Under the pieces are notes generated by a model. That model ran no database searches. It saw nothing but the letters and a program-made list of their open reading frames with translations, and was not told the DNA's origin. Below are positions 41,324 to 52,844 of a DNA stretch of 64,000 nt, one piece after another (the stretch's first letter is position 1; each line of letters opens with the position of its first letter). Origin of the DNA: Mytilus galloprovincialis (Eukaryota > Mollusca > Bivalvia > Mytilida > Mytilidae). The position numbers were made by a program, and so were the translations under genes. The stretch is taken from positions 47,921,535 through 47,985,534 of the forward strand of contig NC_134843.1 in assembly GCF_965363235.1 (NCBI RefSeq), read 5' to 3'.

Positions 41324-41861
41324 TAAATTCAATTATTTTCGTGTTTCTGGCCTCAGACCACAATTATTTTCTTCCTTTGCTACAATGCTTCTTTTGGTAA
41401 AAGTCAAATCAAATTAAAAATTTGAACCGTTTCAAACATGAAATAAATGGATCTGCTTTTATATAGACGATTATTAGTCTAATAAAATATGCTTCTAAAA
41501 CAATCCATCAGTGCTTTTTCTTTTGAGAGCCTTATTAACATGCCAATGGTAGAATATGGTTCTTGTATAAATGACTATGGCCGACTAAGGCTTTTTTGAG
41601 GGGTGGTCAGAGGGGTCCTTATCCCGAAATCCCGGGCTTAAAACCATGAAATCCCGAGATGCAGAATTTAAAGAAATTCATATCCCGAAATCCCGAAATC
41701 GAAAAATATATTCCTGGATCCCGTAAGGATCAATCCCCAAATCCTGAGCTTAAAAACACCCGATCCCGACGCCCCGAAAAAGGTCCTGCCTCCCTGTAAT
41801 CTCTACCCTACTTTCATTTTTGCCAAATCACTATTTTCCCTTTCAACAATAAATTTTTATG

Positions 41862-41950
41862 CCCCATTTATGGGCATTATGTTTTCTAGTCTGTGCATCC
41901 GTGCGTTCGTTCGTTCGGTCGTTTTTGGTCGAGGTAGTTTAGGTGAAGTT
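41862..41950 (-). repeat. Truncated family-D end
   Basis: ATGCCCCATTTATGGGCAT hairpin followed by CGTGCGTTCGTTCGTTCGGT, the reverse of the microsatellite and end arrangement seen at 47200-47286. Confidence 0.55.
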
Positions 41951-42034
41951 GAGCATGTTTTACTTATTTTAATATATATGCAAGTGGTATGACCCCTTAA
42001 ATAGTAAACATTTCAAAGAAAACAGTAGACAAAA

Positions 42035-42070
42035 TCAGGGACTTTCTATACTAACATAGAAAGTCCCTGA
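42035..42070. repeat. 15-bp-arm perfect hairpin, absent from the duplicate copy
   Basis: TCAGGGACTTTCTAT and ATAGAAAGTCCCTGA with a 6-nt loop. The paralogous site near 42600 reads straight through without it. Confidence 0.88.
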
Positions 42071-42084
42071 CATAATACAGAGAG

Positions 42085-42245
42085 CAGAGGCGGATTAAGG
42101 GGGGGGGGCAGGGGGCCCGGGCCCCCCCTTTTTGGGAAAAAAATTGGTTGCTTATATAGGGAATCACTGAAGCGTGACTGGAGCGGGCCTCCTCTTAGGT
42201 CAGTCAGTGGGCCCCCACTTATGAAAATTTCTGGATCCGCCACTG
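42085..42245. mobile_element. 161-bp MITE, CAG...CTG ends, 5-bp target duplication GAGAG
   Basis: Ends CAGAGGCGGATTAAG and the reverse complement of CAGTGGCGGATCCAG. GAGAG flanks both sides. The empty site ACAGAGAGTCTCT is present once at about 42605-42620 in the neighbouring duplicate. The ends resemble hAT-type MITEs, though the usual hAT duplication is 8 bp. Confidence 0.82.
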
Positions 42246-42790
42246 GAGAGTCTCTATATATTAAAGCAGTATAATCGTATAGTTTACATGTAGATAAACG
42301 CGAAAAATAATTGTCCTCTCTAAGTATAATAGTTGTGGTTCTTGCGATCTAAACACCATGATATGAAACGCAAACAATAATTGTCCTCTCTAAGGAAGTA
42401 TAATAGTTGTGCAAAATGGTGATTCTTGCGATCTAATCACCATGTTATGGAGAACGCTCTGATTGGCTTATTTATTTTTCATTTTTGTTATCTATCATAC
42501 GATTGGTTGTACTTGTGTCACATGTTTTACTTATTTTAATGTATATGCAACTGGTATGACCCCTTAAATATTAAACATTTCAAAGAAAACAGTAGACAGA
42601 ATACAGAGAGTCTCTATATATTAAAGTAGTATAATCGTAGTTTACATGTAGATAAACGCGAAAAATAATTGTCCTCTATAAGGAGGTATAATAGTTGTGG
42701 TTCTTGCGACCTAAACACCATGATATGGAGAACGCTCTGATTGGCTTATTTTTTTGTTTCATTTTTGTTATCTATCATACGATTGGTTGT

Positions 42791-44833
42791 ATTTGTGCAT
42801 GTTTCAAACCGGAAGTCTTATCTATGAATAAAAGTCAGTCTGATGACGGAATCATATCCGGACTCCTTTTTTGTCGTTTTTCTCCCAAAATAACTCAATT
42901 TTATTAATGATAAGAATGGATGACAAATGCGACTATGCATGTTACCTATATGACACAGAGGCAAGATGATTGATTTATATTGAAAGGAAGAGATGCGACA
43001 CCCAAAATGAGGTCTTCTCGTTTAATAGTATAGATTCTATTATAAGTGTTTATATTTTTATATCGGTGTGCACATGTTGTAACAGGATGTTGTTTAAAAA
43101 TAACAAATGTTAGAAAATTCGATTAAAGATTCGTTATCAATTACATTATATAAAAGGATAAAACAAAACAATAATTCATGAATTGTGTAAAATTTCTTGT
43201 TTAGATTTTACGCGGGTGTCATTCGGTATAAATAGTGAAAAATAAGTAAAGTTGGTCAAGCAAATATGATTGAATCGTGAAATCAGTAACAAAGGAACAT
43301 GAATGAAATCAAATCGAAAAAACACATGCAAAGTCTATAGATAATCAAATTTATCAATTTATATATAAAGACAAACATTGAAGGGAAAAAAACTTGATTT
43401 CTGTCAAAATGATTAATCGTATATGGTCATTATCTGAAAAAAAGATCAGAGTTTAAAGACCATCGTTTTTACAATACTACAAATAGAGGTTTCCCGATTT
43501 GCTACCGTACCAACCGTAGTACGAACTGGGAGCCGTCATTGAACTTTTGAAAGTACTTCATATGTGCCCTTATTGTCAATGTATTTTTTATGAATCATTA
43601 TAAAAAATATTTGGATGATGTTTAGCTACAACTTGGTATAATTTTTATGTCGATATGTTACCTTTTCGTATAACAAACGATATTACGTGTACTCGATTAT
43701 GCTTTCAATAGAGAATTTTACGTTTCAAACGAAACTTACGTACGTTAACGCAAGAAACTTAGGCTAACAATTATACGGACTTATAAGACATAATATAAAT
43801 TGTGGTTGTCTCCCTTCGCCGGTTCTGTATTTCAGATTTTGAACAGTCGGATAGGTATAATTTTGTTTTAATTCTAAAATATCATTCATGTAACAGGCAC
43901 GGACCCTTCGATTGTTTTTGGAGTGGAACCGGCGGGGGAGGGGTGGGGGTTGCTGATATTTAAAATGAAGATATCTCTGCCCATTAGATAATATTCAAAA
44001 CAAAATTTCCACGTCAGACAGAGTCTCCCCCACCCCCATAAAAAATATCTAAATGATCGATGACTTAATTACAAATTAAATACATAATAACCATACATTG
44101 TCTTGAAATATCAATGTTATTTGTACAGGCTTAGAAATAGGTAGAAAGCGAGGCTGTTTCTAAGCATTGGTACTTCGAGACAATGTATGGTTGTTCTATA
44201 TTTATGCGTTAAACATAAGGTTCTTTTTTATACAATCATATCTATTTGGTAGGGGCTAGATCAAATTTGAAATAAATAGGCAGGACCCTCGAATTTTGGA
44301 TGAAACCAAGTATGGAAAAGTATTTACAAAATCGAAGGGCAGAACCAAAAAATGGCCGCAAAACAAGATGATTGGAATATAGAAAAAAATCATAGGTTGG
44401 CAATCTTGGACAAAATAGGCTCAATAAAAATTTCGTCTAAAAAGTTTATCCATGCACCCCTCCCCTAAAAATAAAGGGCCGGGTTGCATCCTTATCAAAA
44501 ACAATGGACGAAAGTAAAAGGTGTTCAAAAAATAAAAAATAACACATTTACAGAAAAATAATTTACCACAAACGTTTTTGGTATTTGCATGTCAATATTT
44601 TCCATTCCTTTTTATCCGTCTGCCTTCTTCTCAAGACTGAGCGAATTATCGACCTCACTATACCAGAACATAAATAAGTCTGCATGGTCGGCATTCTATC
44701 GAAATGACAGAAAGAAGTTCAACTATCTGACTATAATACCTCATCATTGAAGGTCGAGTCAATTAAGATAAACGGTACTGTAGTTCCATTGGTTTAATTA
44801 AGGAAGTAAATAGGTTTAGTCATGTTTGTACAT
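42791..44833. other. Unannotated intergenic stretch
   Basis: No gene or repeat family recognised. Short open frames have no recognisable similarity. Confidence 0.5.
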
Positions 44834-45150
44834 AAGTTGACAGAGTAACATGTCGACATGTTTGCACTAGAAAGGTTGACAAGTTGACCCTAGAAAGGTC
44901 TCCAAGGTTGACAAGTGTTAAGGTAGACAGGTTGACAGGTCGACCTGTTGAAAAGACGATAAATGCATGATAGGTTGACCAGTTGACCAGTGTAAAGGTT
45001 AAAAGGTTGACAGGTCGACATGTTGAAAAGTCGATAAATGCATAGATCGACAGGTTGACAAGTGTGAAGGCTCAAGGTTAACAGATTGACAGGTCAACAG
45101 GTTGAAAATCGATAAATGCATAGGTCGACAGGTTGACAAGTGTAAAGGTT
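44834..45150. repeat. GGTTGACAAGT minisatellite with 75-79-bp higher-order units
   Basis: Short runs of GGTTGACARGT/GGTCGACA with GTTGAAAA at 44947, 45022 and 45101, each followed by CGATAAATGCAT. Similarity between adjacent long units is high. Confidence 0.85.
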
Positions 45151-45814
45151 AACTCTCGTGTATTGTTGAATGATGTGTTGGACTTGCAAAGAGAAGGGCT
45201 GAATTTATAAATGATCTTGATGAAGAACAAGCTGCTCCTACGGTTGCAGTATAAGGCCATGCAAGATTTGTTTTTATTTCGTTCTTACAAAATAAAATTG
45301 TCAATATTTAAACACCGTTTCAGTCAATTATTCAAATTACAGTCCTTGCGGTAAATTAAGAAAGTACGATTCCTTTTCATTTTTTATACAAACTCGTGTA
45401 GGTGAGTGAGATTTAAACAGACCCAACTGATATACATTACAGAACGGGCTGTGATCTGAAAATCGGATTGTAAAAACTGAAAATTCTTTTTTTGTTTCTC
45501 AGTCATTTAAAATGTTTCGGACTTTTCAGTCTGATTATTGGTATCTAGTGGCAAGTTTTACGTCGTCACTTCGAAAACATTTGTGTGCATCAAGTTTAAT
45601 TTGAAAAAAAACATGTTATACTGAACAATAATGATATATTAGAAATAAAAAAAAAAATAGATTATGACTCAGAAAAGAAAATCAACCTTAAAAACCAACT
45701 AAAAAAGGCAAAGGTCAGGGTCATCGTTTCACGAATGTGAACTACCGAATTAAACTATTTACCGGATTTGTTATAACATAAGCAACACGATGGGTGCCAC
45801 ATGTGGAACATATC

Positions 45815-46012
45815 TCTTACCATTCCAGAGCACCTGAGATCACCCCAGCTTTTGAAGGGATTCGTGTTGTTTAGTCTTTAGTTTTCTATGTTATGTACGT
45901 ATTCTGTACTATTATTTGTCTTTTTGTCCTTTTGTTTTAAGCCATGGCGTTGTCAGTTTATTTTCAATCTATGAGGTTGACTGTACCTCTGTCTCTTTCG
46001 TCCCTCTTTTAT
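45815..46012 (-). repeat. Dispersed repeat R2
   Basis: GAGCACCTGAGATCACCCC, then AGCCATGGCGTTGTCAGTTT and CCTCTGTCTCTTTCGTCCCT. The reverse of the copy at 62905-63115. Confidence 0.65.
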
Positions 46013-46277
46013 CATTAAGCAGATATGGTCTGATAGCTACCCAAATTGAAACGACAGAAATTTTAAACGAATCAAATATGCTGCTCCATTTAGCTTACGT
46101 TGTCGCTTAGGCAATGCAACAGGGAAAAATATAAAGATCACTATTTCCGAAAACCCTACTCGGCATGATTCACCTATTATGGTAATGTATGGTTTTGATT
46201 GACAGCTTAGACAATACAACATTGCCTGTGACAGTCAATTTATTAAGTTTATACGCTGATTGTCGTAAAAAGGTCCA

Positions 46278-46390
46278 ATAAGGCCAACATTGAAAATATC
46301 TTTGTTTCCCCTCCCCGACTGGGGTTATCAGGGTATGGGTAGGTAGGTAGGCAAATTATTTTATTTTATTTCTTGATATATTTTTTCTTA
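46278..46390 (+). repeat. Dispersed repeat R3
   Basis: AAGGCCAACATTGAAAATAT, GTTTCCCCTCCCCGAC and GGTAGGTAGGTAGG. Related to copies at 30603 and, reversed, at 47850. Confidence 0.6.
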
Positions 46391-46995
46391 TTCTATATTG
46401 AATTTTTAAAATTCAACAGCTAAGATAAGTCAAGAAAAGTGGGGTATTCCCTGTATTCAGTGTAAACCCCAGTCTTCTGGTGTTAAAAGCAGTATAAAGG
46501 GACCTCCTTTTTCCTATTCATTTGATGGTATGAAATCTACAAAAGCACACATTCTTCATGTGATAACAATGTTTAATGAAAGCAAGTGTTTCATTAGTTA
46601 AAAATCAAGCTTATTTCAAGTCTAATATGATGCATAACTCAGAACAAAACAATTCCTGTGTTCACCAATTCATACCTTGATCATCAATTATGAGATGACA
46701 AAAAGATACATACATGTTAATGACTTGGGAATTAAAATTCAATGAATACAAATTTTCAGTAGAAGTGAACATAATTCAGTTATGTTCAGTTACACCTGGA
46801 TCATGCAGCTTGGACAATTAATTTCTTGACAAAAGATTTGTATGTTTTTTCGAGTTCTAGAAAAAACAAGGCTTCACTTATTCATGTTTTGTTGTTCCTA
46901 GACCTAGCATACTTTGAGTATTAACAAATTCAGCTGATGCAGTTATAATGTAAAACGTGCCCTTTTGTAAATGACATGCCATAAATTGAAAAATA

Positions 46996-47286
46996 ACAAG
47001 AATGTGTCCTCAGTACACGAATGCCCCACTCGCACTATCATTTTCTATGTTCAGTGGACCTTGAAATTGGGGTAAAATCTCTAATTTGGCATTAAAATTA
47101 GAAAGATCATATCATAGGGAACATGTGTACCAAGTTTGAAGTCGATTGGACTTCAACTTCATCAAAAACTACCTTGACCAAAAACTTTAACCTGAAGCGG
47201 GACAGACGGACGAACGAACGAACGAACGGACGAACGGACGCAGACCAGAAAACATAATGCCCCTCTACTATCGTAGGTGGGGCATA
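46996..47286 (+). mobile_element. Short HINE/pearl-like element, family D
   Basis: Head ACAAGAATGTGTCCTCAGTA with TGCCCCAC (47022-47029), one interior unit, a GGACGAACGAACGAACGGAC microsatellite (47210-47240), and a terminal hairpin with GTGGGGCA (47277-47284), the reverse complement of the subterminal TGCCCCAC. 291 bp and no coding capacity. Confidence 0.8.
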
Positions 47287-47849
47287 AAAACACATTTAAC
47301 TTGATCTGTTTACACCAGAAATCAGGGATGTTCCCTGAAAGCAGGGAATTCACGTATCCAACATTTTCTGACTTGTGCCCAACCTGTTCGAAGTCAAAGA
47401 CAAAAGTAAATTGATTTCAAAGCACGATTCAGACCATTTTTACTTTAAGGTTTTATCCTTTAAACAGGAACAGAGGTAAGAGACAAAGCCAATCAAGGTG
47501 CACTCAGTGGTTGAAAGATGCTTCAGATTTTTATTTTCAAATATCACATTTGCAAGCAACACAAATCGTGTGGCAAGGCATTATGTTTGTTTTCCTTGAT
47601 TCCGAATCATATAGACGCTTCAATGCAAAAATGCCTTGATTTAAAACGCTTGATGACTACAGCATCGTAAAGGTATGACAAAAACCCAATGCACCTTTAC
47701 ATTCGGCAGTCCTCGGTAGAAACCGCTACTCTCCTTCTATCCGTTAGATGAGGGTACGGAATCGGCAGAGTTGAGACGAATGTGCACGTTTACTACAGCA
47801 TCGGAAAGATATCACCAAAAACCAACATAGCAAAAAAAAATTTTTTGAC
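47287..47849. other. Unannotated intergenic stretch
   Basis: No gene or repeat recognised. Confidence 0.5.
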
Positions 47850-47940
47850 AAGAATGGCCAATAAAATTTTTCGAGTCGCGGGTCGGTAGTGGGAGGGGAA
47901 ACAAACAATATTTTATTTTTAGCCTAATCTTAGCATCAAG
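47850..47940 (-). repeat. Dispersed repeat R3, reverse copy
   Basis: GGTCGGTAGTGGGAGGGGAA followed by ACAAACAATATTTTATTTTT, the reverse of the 46278 copy. Confidence 0.6.
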
Positions 47941-48463
47941 TCACACTTCGTTGACATAAATGGTTGAGATTTTATAATCCATTCTGCACCATTTGATACC
48001 GTATCTCGCGTTTGGATTTTTTTTTCGAAACGTCGACTTTTTCTTTTCCCGCGACAGCTTTCTTTTTTTCTAGAGTAATTACCTTTCACCAGGGATGCTT
48101 CGAAGGGTAATAGTAACACAATGCTACCTTCAATCGCGCTGTCGGTCCGTAGGTCTGTCCGTTTGCAACAAACCTGTTGACACTCTCGAATCTGCATCCT
48201 TCAAAGGATTCTAAACATGGCAAATTTATCACACCGTGATATGTTTTTTTTCTTCACTTGCCATAATGAATTTTCCAGGTAAAAATTTTCTTGATAGATT
48301 GTGGCACACACGACACAGATATTTCATTAAAAATAGATAAAAACTGAGGTATCAATCATGATAAGACAAAAAAGATATGGTTGGTATTCTTACAAATATT
48401 AACAAAAGCCTTTACTCATGTTAATGGCAATCAAATCAAATAACACCCAAAACAATCTAATGA

Positions 48464-49831
48464 CAGGGCCGTAACTACACGGAGGCAAATGAGGCAAATG
48501 CCTCATAAAAAAATTAAAAAAGTGAAACAAAAGCTTGTCTTCATATCAAATTGTTTTCACGGCGAGTGTCTTGCAAGAAGCAAGTTCTCTTCACTCTCTG
48601 ATGTCGCCCCTGCATGTTTTTCGTGATCTATGTTTCTAATTTACTTTTAGTTTTCAGTGTTGATGGTCTATTGTTTGTAGTTATGTGTCTTATCTGTACC
48701 CGGGTTTGTCTTTTGTTCATTTATTGTCCTACTTTATGACTATAATCTAAGTGTTGATTTTCTTTTATAAATCTAGTAATTTTGTTTAAAACTTGAGTTT
48801 TCTTATACTGAAGGACCTTTTGTCTAATTGAAAAAAACTACATTCAATTGTAAGAATATTTGAAATTAGATCTACGATGACGGGTGAACGGTTGTGTGGT
48901 TTTTGGCAATGTTGCATGTCCACCGATGTCCAGACATTGTGCGAGAAAATATTTTTAGAAGATACGATGCTACTGGACACAGAAAAATTGGTCGTTTCTT
49001 CATGGAGAATTGAATTTAATATTAAAGAATACAAAACTGGCTCTCTTTTTTGTAGATAAAACTAGATAGCTGACATGGGTTAAATTAAAGTGAGACCACC
49101 AATCTCGCGGTATCAAATCATTTGAAAAAAACAACAATGTATTGCCATATATGACCTTTTACATTGAAGCGCTTGCAATTAAGTCGTGTTCAGACCCTTT
49201 AATACAAAATAAAGGAATATGGAGTAAACGTGCACGGGACTTAATCGCACACAAAGTCAATACATAGAAAAAATACAAATTATCTATGATCAGGGTTTTT
49301 ATCCCTGTTCTTCATCTTGATAGTCACTGGCCTGAGGGTCTTCAGCAATGAAAGAATCATTAATACCATAAAACAAAGTCAAGATGGTCCCTAATGTCGA
49401 CTTAAGCGGTACTTAAAGTATAATACTGCACTGTCACTATATCTAAATTCAGTCATAAAAAAAATTCTCCAAAGTCTAAACACAATACAAGACAAGAACA
49501 GACAGATCTGGTATTAAAATGATTATGAGAATTACGATTTTTGCTTTATCCTACATATCGGTCTTTTGATGTTGTCCCTTAAACCTAAAAGTTTTTTTAT
49601 TTACAATGAATCTATATATTTTGCTTTAAGACCAGAATATTGTCGAAAAAATAGCTAAAAATTAATTGCGTTTCAGAGTAAGAAAGAGTCCGGGAAACGG
49701 TCAGAATGCACGATTTTGCGTCATTTTTTTTAGAGCTTCTGGGGGCCTTGAGCGGCCTCCAGACCCTTCGCCTCGCTTCGCTCGGCGAATTTATTTTGCC
49801 TCACTTTTAAAAGAAGCTAGTTACGGCCCTG
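48464..49831. mobile_element. hAT-like non-autonomous element, copy 1
   Basis: Ends CAGGGCCGTAACTA and TAGTTACGGCCCTG are perfect 14-bp inverted repeats of the CAGGG type seen in hAT elements. It is almost identical along its 1.37 kb to the copy at 61136-62516. No target duplication is seen around this copy. The 60-82-residue frames inside are the same in both copies but have no recognisable similarity. Confidence 0.8.
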
Positions 49832-50439
49832 GTCCAAATTGTCAGACTAGGACTGCAACTGACGATAGTGGAGAATCATTTAAGACTGAAGCTTCTCGGA
49901 CAATTAATACATCGTCATGTACACAACACCATCCCCCTTACCCAGATATCGGGTCTTTACAACACCAACAAACAATACCTGACTTCTTGGTGTCCTTTCG
50001 ACTTTCAAATCTATCTCTTCTTCATATACACCGACACCTCAATGTTGATGTTGATGCGAGTATAAACTTATTTTATCGGCAGAAAAAAACGTCGACTTGA
50101 CTTTGAGTAAATGTATCATTGTCTTTGTGTATGAAACTGGATCTGAAAGTTTAACCAATTTTTGCCCAAATTTGAGATTTTAAAAGATTCTTAAAAAAAG
50201 TTGACAATCTTTTCCTTTGACCCTCTGTGGGCCTTAATCTAAAACTAGTCTGATCTACACTGGGCATATTGTAATATTTTTTTTTTCTTTCATATTTTTG
50301 ATTGTACACTACTACGTTAATTCAGGTGTTAATGTAAAATTATTCATAATTCTTCAAACTTTTCTTCATTAATATTTTCATGTTAAAAAAAGTAAATATG
50401 ATATTTTTGTACACAAAATTATGCAACTAAAATGCTGAA

Positions 50440-50582
50440 AACCGTTTTCCGTCGGAGGGCTTCGCCCCCGCCCTGAACCCCCTACCAGGGCTCTGCCCTG
50501 GACCTGCAGGGGGCCTTCAGCGGCCCCCAGACCCCCTGCCGATTTGTGCCTACAGTTGATTTGATACCTAGCTACGCCCCTG
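50440..50582 (+). repeat. 3' end of another hAT-like element
   Basis: Ends ACCTAGCTACGCCCCTG, the CAGGGGCGTAGCT-type terminus, preceded by GC-rich GGGCTTCGCCCCCGCCC and GGCCTTCAGCGGCCCCC like the right part of the 48464 element. No matching left end was found. 49832-50439 holds nothing else recognised. Confidence 0.5.
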
Positions 50583-50990
50583 TCTATAATATTATTAATT
50601 CGTATATTTAAACAAATTTCATTCGTTTAGGGATAGTCACATGTTAAACTATATTTTCGAAGGTAGAGAGAAAACGGCGGATAGCAAAACGCATATTGAC
50701 CTGCAAAAAGCATATTGCACGGTTATTTTTAGAATATCTAAAAACCAATATACTTTGTGACGTCATGTAATGAATTTCAGAATATTGTTTAACGTTTTGA
50801 AACACATGATATCTGTGATCGATTATTTGACGAAAAAAATCTTCAAATACATAAGATGTCCAAAAAAAAAAAGTAAATGAAATAGCAACTAATATGTTGT
50901 TATTGTCAAGGAGATAATGTAATATCTATAAAATTCCAACAAACCTAAATGACGATTTTGACACAAATATGGTCAGAAATTAATAATATA

Positions 50991-51056
50991 ACAAATATAG
51001 CCTTTGTATGAGGTCAATATATCCTTGTATCGACCTCATACAAAGGCTATATTTGT
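50991..51056. repeat. 25-bp-arm perfect inverted repeat
   Basis: Arms 50991-51015 and 51032-51056 are exact reverse complements (ACAAATATAGCCTTTGTATG then AGGTC), loop 16 nt. It lies 240 bp downstream of the GT61 stop codon. Confidence 0.92.
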
Positions 51057-51298
51057 ATAATATACGCAGCATCCAGACATTAAAAGGGTCTTTAATTGTT
51101 TTTGTCATGGTATAGGATGAATATCATTTAGGTTCTCCATACATGTACATGATATAATGGAATTGATTACTAGTATTCAGAAATTTAATACATCGAAAAA
51201 ATATAACAGCTTAATACGATTAACATGATTTATCATGTTACAATTTGCACACTTTATTATATTTCAAGTGTAGCCGTATTTTCCATTTACATAGCATA

Positions 51299-52735
51299 TC
51301 AATGTTTACAAAATCTATCAATAGCGTGATTTATAATTTTATATGGTACCTCTGGTTGTACATATACCCACTCATTGCTCTTTTGTGCTGGCGAAGAGCT
51401 GTACCAACGATCATAATGCACGTCTGCCCAATATGCAAACTGCTGAAAATGAGGGTTAGGGGAGCGTTTGTATGAAGATGGGAAAAGTTCGATCATGGTA
51501 GATCCAGAACGCAACAATAAAGTATGTCCTAAACCGGCACCGTGAATTCCGATCAATATAGTAGTTTCATATATTAATTTTATTTGTTCTTCAATTGGCA
51601 ATAGGTCTATTTGTATTGCATGTATATGAGCCTTTGGAAATTTTTGAACTAGATAATCCATAATCTCTTTTTCATTTGATAATTTCCGTTGCACTTTTCC
51701 CTTTGGGTTTCTGGGATGCGCTACATAGTCTTTTCGTAAAATAAATGTTACTTTTTGAGATTCAGTACAATTGTGATATAGAGATGAAGAATTTTGAACC
51801 CCTTGATACAAGGCATATTTGAATTCTTCGACAAATGGAATATTTTGTACATACTGTGACATTGGGCCATCTGGAAGGACCCATGCTAGCTTTTTATGGA
51901 ATCTTTTTTTCTTCATATGTCCTATCCTATATACGTTGCCAAATAAAATACTCCATAAATTGTCTAATTTTCCAGCGGGATGTGCATCCATTAATATGAC
52001 ATCAGTGGTTTTCGGATTTTCACCCAATAAACGAATAGTCAAATACGTATTGAAAAGTTCCATCAATGTCCAGTATAAATTTGCATAGTCTCCTCTTCGT
52101 ATTAAAACGGTGAATGTAGAATCGTACGAGTTTCCATCGTAATCACCTTTTCGTGTTGAAATACCCGAAAACCAGTTATAAAAATGAGATCGTTTACGAA
52201 ACGTCACTTTCGGAAGCTCTTTACAAAGAATGTTGAAAAAGCCACTTTGAACGGTAACTTCCTCATCCTTCTCCGTATGGCCAATGACTGATTGAATATC
52301 TTCACCTCCTTTCGCAACACTCCTTTTCTTTGAAGGATCAATTATTACATTATTCATCAACATTATTGACCCTTTGAAATTGTAAAAATTTCCAGAACAA
52401 TGCCTGTCGCCCCATTCAGTCCAGTTTTTATTCTGTAAACCAAAAATGACGTCGTGGTTTACCTTTTTGAATAATTTCATCTCTGGAGTTTTCACTGTTC
52501 TTGGTCTGATGTCAGGAACTATATTTCTTATATCTTTAACATTATATCTCACGTTAGGATGGTCGTCTAAAGGGGAAATTTCAAAAATATTTTGAACATG
52601 GCCAAGTTCTAGCCTACTCTTGAGCAGTTGGTGATTGTATAAATGAAATTCCGGGGTTGTCCTCATCATTCCCATTATAAATATAGTGAAGGCAAATATA
52701 AAAATGAAGAAGATCGATCTTTTCTTCCGACCCAT
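51299..52735 (-). CDS. GT61-family (DUF563) glycosyltransferase, single exon, 478 aa
   Basis: One uninterrupted frame from ATG 52735-52733 to TGA 51301-51299. The start is basic (MGRKKRS) and followed by a hydrophobic segment at about residues 8-24, giving a type II membrane anchor typical of Golgi/ER glycosyltransferases. The catalytic region (about 200-470) has the GT61 marks: RRGDYANLYWT at 213, DVILMDAHPAGKLDNLWSIL at about 245-264, GIHGAGLGH at 396-404 and IELFP at about 415-419. Sequons are at N104, N315 and N322. The family includes plant beta-1,2-xylosyltransferase and animal EOGT and POMGNT2, which act on glycoproteins. The acceptor and sugar donor here cannot be told from sequence. 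A possible acceptor (TTTCCAG, exon from 52791) lies 56 bp upstream, so a 5' UTR intron is possible. Lack of coding introns allows a retrocopy origin. Confidence 0.9.
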   Translation of the reverse strand: MGRKKRSIFFIFIFAFTIFIMGMMRTTPEFHLYNHQLLKSRLELGHVQNIFEISPLDDHPNVRYNVKDIRNIVPDIRPRTVKTPEMKLFKKVNHDVIFGLQNKNWTEWGDRHCSGNFYNFKGSIMLMNNVIIDPSKKRSVAKGGEDIQSVIGHTEKDEEVTVQSGFFNILCKELPKVTFRKRSHFYNWFSGISTRKGDYDGNSYDSTFTVLIRRGDYANLYWTLMELFNTYLTIRLLGENPKTTDVILMDAHPAGKLDNLWSILFGNVYRIGHMKKKRFHKKLAWVLPDGPMSQYVQNIPFVEEFKYALYQGVQNSSSLYHNCTESQKVTFILRKDYVAHPRNPKGKVQRKLSNEKEIMDYLVQKFPKAHIHAIQIDLLPIEEQIKLIYETTILIGIHGAGLGHTLLLRSGSTMIELFPSSYKRSPNPHFQQFAYWADVHYDRWYSSSPAQKSNEWVYVQPEVPYKIINHAIDRFCKH

Positions 52736-52844
52736 ACCTGAAGCTCGTCATTTCAGTATTTCAAAATCTTTAAATGCTCTCATTATGTCACCTGGAAATA
52801 TAAATGTAATTAATTCAAAAGGAAGGATAGATGGTTTATTATAG

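Larger units (their letters stand above)
41953..42790 (+). repeat. Local duplication, copies at 41953-42510 and 42519-42790
   Basis: TACTTATTTTAATRTATATG, AAACATTTCAAAGAAAACAG and GATAAACGCGAAAAATAATT occur in both copies in the same order. The first copy carries two insertions (a 36-bp hairpin and a MITE) that the second lacks. Confidence 0.8.

Noticed and set aside
47107..47353. Arg/Ser/Val-rich repeated frames near 47200
   Set aside because: They are translations of the GGACGAAC microsatellite of the family-D element.
48786..49059. Frames of 60 and 82 residues conserved in both hAT-like copies
   Set aside because: The whole element is nearly identical between the copies, so conservation is expected without coding. 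The two frames lie on opposite strands of the same bases and show no recognisable domain.
49666..50100. 144-codon plus-strand frame
   Set aside because: It runs across the right end of the hAT-like element into unrelated flank. No domain and no splice context were seen.
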